From NCBI GenBank assembly GCA_035566895.1, contig DATMQA010000047.1:1-9288 (forward strand): 9,288 nucleotides of DNA, in the 5' to 3' direction. Shown here in pieces: positions 1 to 6,610 of this stretch (position 1 is the stretch's first letter; every line of letters starts with the position of its first letter). Below the pieces are notes generated by a model. The model was not told the origin of the DNA. It made no database searches and saw only the letters and a program-made list of their open reading frames with translations. A program made the position numbers and the translations under genes. Origin of the DNA: DATMQA01 sp035566895 (GTDB lineage: Bacteria; Verrucomicrobiota; Verrucomicrobiia; Limisphaerales; UBA8199).

Positions 1-1
1 C

Positions 2-856
2 TTCACCGGCAACCACGCGCTCATCGAAGGCGTCCCCGGCGTCGCCAAAACCCTGCTCGTCCGCACCTTGGCCCACGTCCTGGGCTGCGAGTTTTCCCGC
101 ATCCAGTTCACCCCCGACCTCATGCCCGCCGACATCACCGGCACCAATGTCTTCAACCTCCAGCGCAACGAATTCTCTCTCATCAAAGGTCCGGTCTTTA
201 CTTCCTTCCTCCTGGCTGATGAAATCAATCGCGCGCCGGCCAAAACGCAATCCGCACTCCTCCAGGCCATGCAGGAGCGCGTCGTGACCATCGACCGCGA
301 CACCCACCCGCTCTCCCCGAATTTCACCGTGTTCGCCACCCAGAACCCCATTGAATACGAGGGCACCTACCCTCTGCCCGAAGCCCAAAAAGACCGCTTC
401 ATGCTCAAGATCACCATGAGCGCGCCCGACCGCGCGGACGAACTGGCTCTGGCCCAACGCACCATGACCAAAGACGCCCCGGAAACCTTGCTCGCCAGCG
501 GCGCCGTCCGGCCCGTCATTCAGCCGGACGACTTGCGCCAATTGCGCGAGCAGCTCGCCGCGATTCTCATCCGCGACGAATTAACCGGTTACCTCGTCGA
601 TATCGTCCGGGCCACGCGGCAGCACGAAAGCGTTCTGGTGGGCGCCGGCCCGCGCGCCACCCAATCCCTCCTCATGGGCGCCCGCGCCTGTGCCGGCCTG
701 GCCGGCCGTGATTTTGTCACCCCCGACGACATCAAAACCATGGCCGTGCCGGTCCTGGAACATCGGTTGATTTTGCGGCCCGAGTTTGAAATCGAAGGCC
801 TCAGCGTCGTCGAAGTCATCCAGCAAATCCTGCAGCAAATCGCCGTCCCGCGTTAA
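2..856 (+). CDS. MoxR family AAA+ ATPase, 5' end cut off by window
   Basis: The frame is open from the first bases, so the start lies upstream; 284 residues are visible and roughly 40 are probably missing compared with usual MoxR length (about 330). Seen: Walker A GVPGVAKT at visible residues 10-17, Walker B FLLADEINRA with D73/E74, sensor 1 in FATQNPIEYEGTYPLPEAQ (N115), and a sensor-2-like GPRATQSLL with R218. The DEINRA and ATQNPIE-EGTYPLPEAQ-DRF strings are hallmarks of the MoxR branch. Known for the family: hexameric cytosolic ATPases that act as chaperones for vWA-domain partners, often encoded next to a DUF58 protein. That is the case here, with DUF58 starting 70 bp downstream. An in-frame TTG at 68 falls just after the P-loop and cannot be the true start. 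The family call is very secure; the client is inferred from gene order. Confidence 0.96.
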   Translation, partial: FTGNHALIEGVPGVAKTLLVRTLAHVLGCEFSRIQFTPDLMPADITGTNVFNLQRNEFSLIKGPVFTSFLLADEINRAPAKTQSALLQAMQERVVTIDRDTHPLSPNFTVFATQNPIEYEGTYPLPEAQKDRFMLKITMSAPDRADELALAQRTMTKDAPETLLASGAVRPVIQPDDLRQLREQLAAILIRDELTGYLVDIVRATRQHESVLVGAGPRATQSLLMGARACAGLAGRDFVTPDDIKTMAVPVLEHRLILRPEFEIEGLSVVEVIQQILQQIAVPR

Positions 857-857
857 A

Positions 858-923
858 CCCTCTAACCATTTAACTAGTTAACTCAATCAACTAGTTAACC
901 CCTTTAACCATTTAACGACATAG
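858..923. repeat. Tandem degenerate 8-9 bp units ending in AA, between moxR and DUF58 genes
   Basis: The whole gap after the MoxR stop can be parsed as consecutive units starting with C and ending in AA: CCCTCTAA, CCATTTAA, CTAGTTAA, CTCAATCAA, CTAGTTAA, CCCCTTTAA, CCATTTAA. Exact longer matches are TAACCATTTAAC (863-874 and 905-916) and AACTAGTTAAC (872-882 and 889-899). TTAACTAGTTAA at 870-881 is a perfect palindrome. TAA stops occur in all three forward frames, and the palindromic TTAA cores also give stops on the reverse strand. The tract is AT-rich in a GC-rich neighbourhood. It contains no obvious ribosome binding site for the DUF58 start at 927. Confidence 0.8.
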
Positions 924-926
924 CCC

Positions 927-2291
927 ATGCCCCGCCCCGTTCCACGCTCCAGGTTATTGCTGTGGGTTGCCCTCGTCGTGCTGCCTTTCGGCCTGCTGGC
1001 TGGCATCGAACCGTCAGCCTCCTTCTTCTCGCTGCTGGCCATTGGATTGTTCCTGGCCGTCGCCCTCGCCGATGCCGTCGGCGCCTGCCACGGCTTGGTC
1101 GGCATCACCCTGCAACTGCCGGCCGTGGCGCGTATGTCCAAGGACCGCGAAACCAAACTCGAAGTGCGCATCCGCAACGAAGGACAAAAGCCCAAGCTTC
1201 TGCGGTTGGCGCTCGCTCTGCCGCGCCAAATCCAGTCCCGCCAGGAAGAGACTGACATCGCTTTGCCGGGCCAGACCGAGTGGTCGCGGCTGGCCTGGCC
1301 CTGCCTGCCGGTTGAACGCGGAAATTTCCAACTCGAGGCCGCCTGCGTCGAGACCGGTTCGCCCTTCGGGTTCTGGGGCGTGCGCAAAATGCTCGCCGCA
1401 CGCTCGGAAATTCGCGTCTATCCCAACCTGTTTCGCGAGCGGCGTGACCTGGCGGCCTTGTTTCTCCACCGCGGCACGATTGGGGTGCACACCCAGCGCC
1501 AGGTCGGCCAGGGCCGCGAGTTCGAAAAATTGCGCGAATACATCCCCGGCGACAGCTTCGATGAAATCCATTGGAAAGCCACCGCCAAACGCGGCCGGCC
1601 GGTCACCAAAGTCTTTCAACTCGAGCGCACTCAGGAAATCTATGTCGTCATCGACGCCTCCCGGCTGTCGGCCAGACCAGTTGAAAGCTCCAACCTTCAA
1701 CCTTCAACCCCAGACCTGCAACCTGCAACCACCCTCGAGCGGTTCATCACCGCCGCTCTGGTCCTCGGCCTGGTCGCCGAGCAACAAGGCGATTTATTCG
1801 GCCTGGTAACCTTTACCGACAAAATCGAACGCTTCATCCGCGCCCGGAACGGCCAGTCCCACTTTAACGCCTGTCGCGACGCCCTCTACCGGCTGCAGCC
1901 GCAACTGGTCACCCCCGATTATAGTGAAATCTGCAGTTTTATCCGCCTCCGCCTCCGCCGTCGCGCTTTGCTCGTCTTCCTGACCGCGCTGGACGACGCC
2001 GTCCTGGCCGAGAGCTTCGTCGGCAATTTGGACCTCATCCGCCGGCAGCACCTGGTCCTGGTGAACATGCTCCAGCCTCCCGGCGTCGCCCCGCTCTTTT
2101 CGGACCCCGGGGTCGGCGCGGTGGACGATTTGTACGAGCGGCTGGGCGGTCATTTGCTCTGGCGCAAACTGCGCGAACTCGAGAAAGTCCTGCAACGGCG
2201 CGGCGTGCGCTTCTCGCTGTTGCGCAACGAGCGGCTCAGCGCGCAACTCCTGTCGCAATACCTCGATGTCAAACGCCGGCAGGCGCTCTGA
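927..2291 (+). CDS. DUF58 domain protein, membrane-anchored, vWA-like
   Basis: A 454-residue protein starting at the first ATG after the repeat tract. Two hydrophobic segments near the N-terminus (about residues 10-27 and 33-49) would leave the rest as one soluble domain. The DUF58 signature is clear: GREFEKLREYIPGDSFDEIHWK from about residue 196, then TAKRGRPVTKVFQLER. A vWA-like fold follows, with the strand YVVIDAS at D243. The metal site is degenerate: D243-A-S245-R-L-S248, not DxSxS. Residues 252-269 are a Pro/Gln/Thr-rich insert encoded by heptanucleotide repeats, placed just before the helix LERFITAALVLGLVAEQQGD. In this family the protein is the usual neighbour and presumed client of MoxR; its biochemical role is not settled. 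Gene order supports membership of the same envelope-associated operon. Confidence 0.94.
   Translation: MPRPVPRSRLLLWVALVVLPFGLLAGIEPSASFFSLLAIGLFLAVALADAVGACHGLVGITLQLPAVARMSKDRETKLEVRIRNEGQKPKLLRLALALPRQIQSRQEETDIALPGQTEWSRLAWPCLPVERGNFQLEAACVETGSPFGFWGVRKMLAARSEIRVYPNLFRERRDLAALFLHRGTIGVHTQRQVGQGREFEKLREYIPGDSFDEIHWKATAKRGRPVTKVFQLERTQEIYVVIDASRLSARPVESSNLQPSTPDLQPATTLERFITAALVLGLVAEQQGDLFGLVTFTDKIERFIRARNGQSHFNACRDALYRLQPQLVTPDYSEICSFIRLRLRRRALLVFLTALDDAVLAESFVGNLDLIRRQHLVLVNMLQPPGVAPLFSDPGVGAVDDLYERLGGHLLWRKLRELEKVLQRRGVRFSLLRNERLSAQLLSQYLDVKRRQAL
1687..1728 (+). repeat. Heptanucleotide repeat tract inside the DUF58 coding region
   Basis: Six consecutive 7-bp units in perfect phase: GCTCCAA, CCTTCAA, CCTTCAA, CCCCAGA, CCTGCAA, CCTGCAA. 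Since 21 bp is seven codons, the tract encodes a seven-residue peptide repeat, NLQPSTP then DLQPATT. Its length keeps the reading frame open. It lies at a loop position in the vWA-like domain, between the D243 strand and the following helix. Confidence 0.85.
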
Positions 2292-2304
2292 GCCGAATGT
2301 CGCC

Positions 2305-3336
2305 ATGATCATCGACCTCCAACGTTTCCTCGCCACCGAACAGCCCTATTGGAAAGAGTTGGAGGCGGTTTTGGATAAGATTGACGCCGAGACGCGCTTC
2401 CAAATGTCGCTCGACCAACTCCGCCGGTTCCACTTGTTATACGAGCGCACCGCCGCCGACCTGGCCCGGCTCACCACCTTTTGCTCCGAACCGGAGGCGC
2501 GCCGTTATCTCGAGAACCTCGTCGCCCGCGCGTATGCCGAGATCCACGAAACGCGCGAGCCCGGCACTCGCTTCTCCCCGCTGGAGTGGTTCCTTCACAC
2601 CCTGCCCCGGACCTTTCGCCGGCACGTGCGCGCCTTTTACCTCTCCCTGGCCGTCACCCTGGCGGGTTGCGTTTTCGGCAGCCTCGCCATTGCCCTGGAC
2701 CCCCAGGCCAAACCCGTCCTCATGCCCTTTTCCCATCTCCGGCAGGACCCGGCCAGGCGCGTCGCCGAGGAGGAAAAGGCCGGCGCCGACCGGTTGGCCG
2801 GCCACAAGACCTCCTTCTCCGCTTTCCTGATGACCCATAATACCCGCGTCTCAATCTTCACCCTCGCGCTCGGCATGACCTGGGGACTCGGCACCGTTCT
2901 GATGCTCTTTTCCAATGGCGTCATGCTCGGCGCCGTGGCGGTGGATTATATCCGTGCCGGGCAGACCAAGTTCCTGTTGGGGTGGCTGATGCCCCATGGC
3001 GTGGTGGAAATTCCGGCCATCCTGATCGCCGGCCAGGCGGGTTTGATGCTCGCCCTGGCCCTGGTCGGCTGGGGCAAACGCATCTCCCTCCGCGCGCGTT
3101 TGCGTGCCGTTTCGCGCGACCTGGTGACCTTGATTTTTGGCGTTGCCCTCCTGCTGGTCTGGGCGGGATTCGTCGAGGCCTTCCTTTCCCAATATCACGA
3201 GCCGATCATTCCTTATTCCGTCAAAATCGCCTTTGGCGCGGTTGAATTGGTGCTCCTGTTCCTCTTCCTGGCCAGGTCAGGCTCGTCCAGCGCCCTCCAG
3301 CCGCAGAACGCCACTCCTCACCCGTCACCCTCATGA
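2305..3336 (+). CDS. SpoIIM / DUF95 family multi-pass membrane protein
   Basis: I chose ATG 2305 (MIIDLQRFLATEQPYWKELE), which matches the usual N-terminus of this family, over the in-frame ATG at 2266 that would overlap the DUF58 gene. This gives 343 residues and a 13 bp gap from the DUF58 stop. An N-terminal helical cytosolic region of about 100 residues is followed by five likely membrane segments (near residues 110-130, 182-215, 226-262, 270-297 and 310-326). The family hallmark HGVVEIPAILIAGQAGL begins at about residue 231. Known: SpoIIM acts in forespore engulfment in Bacillus, but homologues are widespread in non-sporulating bacteria, often with MoxR, DUF58 and RDD genes, so the name does not imply sporulation. 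Role here: an unassigned membrane component of the cluster. The gene ends in an ATGA overlap with the next gene. Confidence 0.92.
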   Translation: MIIDLQRFLATEQPYWKELEAVLDKIDAETRFQMSLDQLRRFHLLYERTAADLARLTTFCSEPEARRYLENLVARAYAEIHETREPGTRFSPLEWFLHTLPRTFRRHVRAFYLSLAVTLAGCVFGSLAIALDPQAKPVLMPFSHLRQDPARRVAEEEKAGADRLAGHKTSFSAFLMTHNTRVSIFTLALGMTWGLGTVLMLFSNGVMLGAVAVDYIRAGQTKFLLGWLMPHGVVEIPAILIAGQAGLMLALALVGWGKRISLRARLRAVSRDLVTLIFGVALLLVWAGFVEAFLSQYHEPIIPYSVKIAFGAVELVLLFLFLARSGSSSALQPQNATPHPSPS

Positions 3337-4097
3337 GAACCTGCGCCCTCCAAATCCGCACGCCGGAAGGCATTGTCTTCTCCCAGTTGCTGGCGGGACC
3401 GCTGACCCGCTTCCTGGCGTGGTTCATCGACCTCATGTGCATCGCCACCATCTTGTCGGTCTTCGGGATTGTCCTGACGTTGGCGCAGCTCCTCAGCCCC
3501 AATTTGGCCGCGGCGTTATTCGCGCTGGCCTATTTCATCATCAGCATCGGGTACGGCATCGCTTGCGAATGGGGATGGCGTGGCCAAACCGTTGGCAAAA
3601 GGCTGCTCCGTTTGCGCGTCGTCGAGGCCGAGGGCTTGCGGCTGCAGTTCCATCAAATCGTGACGCGCAACCTGCTGCGTTTCGTCGATTCCCTGCCCCT
3701 GTTTTATTTTGTCGGCGGGCTGGTGTGCTGGCTCAGCCCCAAAAGCCAGCGCCTGGGCGACCTGGCGGCCAACACCCTGGTCATTCGCCATCCGCGCCTG
3801 GCGGCGCCGGACCTCGACCAGTTGCTGGCCGGCAAATTCAACTCCCTTCGTCAATACCCCCACCTGGCGGCGCGTTTACGCCAACGCGTCTCGCCCGCCG
3901 AAGCCGCCCTGGCTTTGCAAGCCCTCTTGCGCCGCCAAACCTTCGAGCCCCTCGCGCGCCTCGAATTGTTCGCCGAACTGGCCGCCTATTTCCGCGCTAA
4001 AGTCCAGTTCCCGCCCGAAGCCACCGACGGCACGGCCGACGAACAATACCTCCACAACGTCGTCGATGTCCTCTACCGCACCCACCACCGGACTTGA
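3333..4097 (+). CDS. RDD family membrane protein
   Basis: A 254-residue protein whose ATG overlaps the previous stop (ATGA), a sign of translational coupling. The RDD domain has its defining residues: R26 and D33 in RFLAWFIDL, the GQTVGKRLLRLRVV loop after the second membrane segment, and D143 in SQRLGDLAANTLVIR. Membrane segments lie near residues 28-55, 58-85 and 115-135. The last 100 or so residues are a soluble, mostly helical tail (PHLAARLRQRVSPAEAALAL and onward). RDD proteins are small membrane proteins, some linked to ion transport, others uncharacterised. In this gene order it belongs with MoxR, DUF58 and SpoIIM. It appears to be the last gene of the set: a hairpin lies just after its stop and a 277 bp gap follows. 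Confidence 0.92.
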   Translation: MRTCALQIRTPEGIVFSQLLAGPLTRFLAWFIDLMCIATILSVFGIVLTLAQLLSPNLAAALFALAYFIISIGYGIACEWGWRGQTVGKRLLRLRVVEAEGLRLQFHQIVTRNLLRFVDSLPLFYFVGGLVCWLSPKSQRLGDLAANTLVIRHPRLAAPDLDQLLAGKFNSLRQYPHLAARLRQRVSPAEAALALQALLRRQTFEPLARLELFAELAAYFRAKVQFPPEATDGTADEQYLHNVVDVLYRTHHRT

Positions 4098-4099
4098 AC

Positions 4100-4146
4100 C
4101 GCATTGATCAATGTGGAGACGACGTCAGGAGTCTCTGATCAATGCG
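4100..4146 (+). other. Two-stage inverted repeat (hairpin) just after the RDD stop
   Basis: The arms CGCATTGATCA (4100-4110) and TGATCAATGCG (4136-4146) are perfectly complementary over 11 bp. Inside them GAGAC (4116-4120) pairs with GTCTC (4131-4135), which abuts the outer right arm. The result is a 16 bp two-part stem with one 5-nt left bulge and a 10-nt loop. The left arm also lies in a 12-bp palindrome, CATTGATCAATG (4102-4113). The hairpin starts 3 nt after the stop codon. No T-run follows, so it is not a standard intrinsic terminator. It could stabilise the 3' end of the operon mRNA, assist termination, or be a DNA-binding site. Confidence 0.7.
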
Positions 4147-4374
4147 CGAATTGATAGTGAACCCGGCTACCAGGCCGCGCCTTGTTTCTCAGCCCAAATC
4201 GCGAATTGAAAGGAGCTTGCATCTGTCGCGAAGCGTATAGAGTGCGTCCAACTTCCTCTGCTCCTTGCATCAAAGAAGAAGAATATTTAAAAGTTCGGAT
4301 TGCTTCAACTTAAGGGTCAGACTCAGGCGCATTTCTTTGGCAGTCAGTGCACAGGTCGTGGCAACGTATTGCGA
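4147..4374 (+). other. Leader region upstream of the sulfatase gene
   Basis: A non-coding stretch between the hairpin and the sulfatase start. CGCGAATTGA occurs twice (4145-4154 and 4200-4209). A run GAAGAAGAATATTTAAAA (4275-4292) is the most AT-rich part. TTGAAA (4206-4211) and TATAGA (4236-4241) resemble promoter boxes, but the 24 bp spacing is wrong for a housekeeping promoter, so I do not call one. No clear Shine-Dalgarno sequence precedes ATG 4375. The promoter presumably lies here, but I cannot place it. Confidence 0.5.
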
Positions 4375-5910
4375 ATGAACGATTCGATTTTGATAGCCCT
4401 GGTGGCTGGCGTGCTCGGCGTGGCCAGCTTCGAACTCGAAGGAGCGGAACCCGGCCGCAAGCCCAACATCGTTTTGATACTGGCCGATGACCTCGGCTTC
4501 GGCGACACCGGCTGTTACGGCGCCACCAAGATTCCCACGCCCAACGTGGACCGGCTCGGGCGCGAGGGCCTGCGGTTCACCGACGCTCATGCCACCTCGG
4601 CCACCTGCACCCCTTCCCGCTACGCGCTGCTCACCGGCGAGTATCCCTGGCGCAAACGCGGCACCGGCATCCTGCCCGGCAACGCCGCGCTCATCATCGA
4701 GCCCGGACACGCCGCTCTTCCCCTGACCTTGCAAAGGGCCGGCTACCGGACCGGCGTCGTGGGCAAATGGCACCTGGGCTTGGGCGGTCAGGGCGGCCCG
4801 GATTGGAACGGAGACATCAAGCCCGGCCCGCTCGAAGTCGGCTTCAATTACTGCTTCATCATGGCCGCCACCGGCGACCGCGTGCCGTGCGTTTTCATTG
4901 AAAACCATCGCGTGGCAGCCCTCGACCCAAAGGACCCCATCCGGGTCAGCTACGGCCAGCCCATCGGCGACGAACCGACCGGCAAGGACCATCCCGAGCT
5001 GCTCAAAATGCGCCTCAGCGCCGGCCACGACCAGACCATCATCAACGGCATCAGCCGGATCGGTTACATGACCGGCGGCAAGGCGGCGCGGTGGAAGGAT
5101 GAAGACATGGCCGACACGTTCACGCGCAAAGCCCTCGCCTTTATCGAGCAGAGCAAGGCGCAGCCTTTTTTCCTCTACTTCGCTACGCATGACCCGCACG
5201 TCCCCCGCGTGCCGCACCCGCGGTTCGTCGGCAAGAGCGGCTGCGGCGTGCGCGGGGATGTGATCGTTGAGTTCGACTGGTGCGTCGGCCAAGTGATGGA
5301 CACGCTGGAACTGCTGAAACTGGCTACCAACACCATCGTCATCGTTTCGAGCGACAACGGGCCGGTCATCGATGACGGCTACGCTGACGGCGCCCAGGCA
5401 CAGCTTGACGGCCACCGGCCGGCGGGCCCGCTGCGCGGCGGCAAATACAGCATCTACGAAGGAGCCACCCGGGTGCCATTCATTCTGCGTTGGCCGGGAC
5501 AAGTGCAGCCCGGCACTTCCGTCGCGCTGGTGTGCCTGGTGGATTTGGCGGCTTCCTTCGCGGCGCTGACGAGCCAGACCCTGGCCGCCGGCGAAGCGCC
5601 CGACAGCCGCAACGTGCTACCGGCGCTGCTGGGGCAATCCCCGGCCGGCCGCGAGCAACTGGTCGAACACGATGGGTTGCAGAGCGCGCTGGCCCTGCGC
5701 GACGGTTTGTGGAAGTTCATTGAGCCGGCGCGAGGAAGGGCCCGCCCCGCCAGCGGCAGCCGCGTGCAGGCTCAGCTCTTCAATCTCGGAGCCGACCTCG
5801 GCGAGAGCAGCAATCTTTTCCAGGCGCAACCCGAGCGCGGGCAAACGATGCTCGACGGACTGAACGCTGCCCGGCAGAGGGGCAGGATGCCGGCTGGGAT
5901 AGGAGAGTGA
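4375..5910 (+). CDS. Exported sulfatase (FGly-dependent arylsulfatase type)
   Basis: ATG 4375 gives 511 residues with a Sec-like signal peptide (MNDSILIALVAGVLGVASF, possible cleavage near A24-E25); the longer in-frame TTG at 4300 would bury it. Type I sulfatase features appear in order: metal aspartates D38/D39 in LILADDLGFGD, the formylglycine motif C78-TPSR with LLTGEYPWR, K131 and H133 in VVGKWHLG, H272/H275 in HDPHVPRVPHP, D327/N328 in SSDNGP, and K357 in RGGKYSIYEGATRVPFI. The Cys-type motif needs an FGly-generating enzyme encoded elsewhere. Reaction: hydrolysis of sulfate esters, most likely on polysaccharides given the expanded sulfatase sets of Verrucomicrobiota and Planctomycetota. 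The substrate cannot be read from this sequence. It has its own leader and no co-directional neighbour downstream, so it is probably monocistronic. Confidence 0.95.
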   Translation: MNDSILIALVAGVLGVASFELEGAEPGRKPNIVLILADDLGFGDTGCYGATKIPTPNVDRLGREGLRFTDAHATSATCTPSRYALLTGEYPWRKRGTGILPGNAALIIEPGHAALPLTLQRAGYRTGVVGKWHLGLGGQGGPDWNGDIKPGPLEVGFNYCFIMAATGDRVPCVFIENHRVAALDPKDPIRVSYGQPIGDEPTGKDHPELLKMRLSAGHDQTIINGISRIGYMTGGKAARWKDEDMADTFTRKALAFIEQSKAQPFFLYFATHDPHVPRVPHPRFVGKSGCGVRGDVIVEFDWCVGQVMDTLELLKLATNTIVIVSSDNGPVIDDGYADGAQAQLDGHRPAGPLRGGKYSIYEGATRVPFILRWPGQVQPGTSVALVCLVDLAASFAALTSQTLAAGEAPDSRNVLPALLGQSPAGREQLVEHDGLQSALALRDGLWKFIEPARGRARPASGSRVQAQLFNLGADLGESSNLFQAQPERGQTMLDGLNAARQRGRMPAGIGE

Positions 5911-5968
5911 CCGGGGGGGAAAGGGTTGAACAGAAGGAAACAAAGGGAACAGAGGGGAAAGAAAAAGG
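5911..5968. repeat. Purine-rich tract with 9-11 bp tandem units at the convergent junction
   Basis: Starting just after the sulfatase stop, the plus strand is almost all G and A. From 5929 it reads as units beginning with AA: AACAGAAGGA, AACAAAGGG, AACAGAGGGG, AAAGAAAAAGG. The minus strand is correspondingly pyrimidine-rich, and its last part doubles as the T-run of the terminator. No ORF or plus-strand terminator is visible in it. Confidence 0.7.
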
Positions 5969-5982
5969 CGCGGGAGCGCTTC
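5958..5982 (-). terminator. Intrinsic terminator for the prepilin-lipoprotein unit
   Basis: On the minus strand, GCGC (5979-5976), loop TCCC and GCGC (5971-5968) form a short GC stem, followed by C, TTTTT, C, TTT (5967-5958). The stem begins directly after the lipoprotein stop codon. Adding AA/TT pairs around a bulged C extends the stem to 6 bp. The stem is short but GC-only and the T-run is good. Confidence 0.55.
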
Positions 5983-6610
5983 AATTCTGCCGGGTGAGGA
6001 TGTGGTAATTCTGTGCGAAGAGCGCGTGAGGAGCATCGGATTTGTCCGAGGGTTGCGCGGCGGGGCCGGCACCATCAACAATCGCCAGGGCGAGCGTTTG
6101 GTTGTCCAGCAGGACGGCCAAGTGAGTTGGATCACCCCAGAGGCCCGGCACGTTGCCAAGCGAAGCGGTGGCGACCACCAGGACGGGAGGATGGCCCGAA
6201 AGGATCCGGGCGGTGTCGGCGGAGCTGAGCATTGGGGCACCGGCAAAGGAGACGATGGCGCCGGCATTAGTGGATTGCTCAAGCGCGTCAATAAAATCTC
6301 CGGGTTTGAGACCGAGCCGGCCTCGACGCATGGGGTCTCCGACATTGGCCGCCTTGGCGGTGACGACGGTGAAACCCTGCTTTTTCAGAATGTTCCTAAA
6401 GGCCTGCTCCACCGTGGAGACAGTCCCCCAATGGGCATCCGGGGAAATGACGGCGACCTGTTTTTTGGGGCCGGCGAGGCGCGCGGTTTCCTCGGCCAGC
6501 ACGTTGGCGAGAGCCTCGCTGGGTTGCAGCAGGACCCTGGTTTCTTTGGGCGCGCAGGAAAGAAAGAACATCGCCGCGAGGCTGAAGAGCAAAGGCTTAA
6601 TCCGGGCCAT
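5981..6610 (-). CDS. Putative lipoprotein of unknown function
   Basis: I chose the ATG at 6610, giving 209 residues, because it begins a clear lipoprotein signal: MARIKPLL, a hydrophobic core, then FLS-C19-A. The lipobox is slightly off consensus (F-L-S-C rather than L-A/S-G-C). The longer open frame, up to 6739, would place this signal internally. The mature part alternates strand-like and helix-like segments (QVAVISPDAHWG, GFTVVTAKAANVGD, AGAIVSFAGAP, PPVLVVATASLG, LALAIVDGAGP), suggesting a Rossmann-like or periplasmic-binding-like fold; I do not recognise the family. The start lies 14 bp inside the end of the prepilin gene, so the two are probably translated together. A terminator follows the stop. 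Envelope location is well supported; the role is unknown. Confidence 0.8.
   Translation of the reverse strand: MARIKPLLFSLAAMFFLSCAPKETRVLLQPSEALANVLAEETARLAGPKKQVAVISPDAHWGTVSTVEQAFRNILKKQGFTVVTAKAANVGDPMRRGRLGLKPGDFIDALEQSTNAGAIVSFAGAPMLSSADTARILSGHPPVLVVATASLGNVPGLWGDPTHLAVLLDNQTLALAIVDGAGPAAQPSDKSDAPHALFAQNYHILTRQN

Noticed and set aside
2305..3336. Sporulation function implied by SpoIIM similarity
   Set aside because: SpoIIM/DUF95 homologues are common in non-sporulating bacteria next to MoxR and RDD genes, and no other sporulation gene is present.
4206..4241. TTGAAA and TATAGA as a sulfatase promoter
   Set aside because: The 24 bp spacing is far from 17 and no alternative pairing works well.
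4270..5502. 410-codon open frame on the minus strand opposite the sulfatase gene
   Set aside because: It is a shadow produced by GC-rich codons; the plus strand carries all sulfatase motifs with a signal peptide, and the reverse translation shows no family motif.
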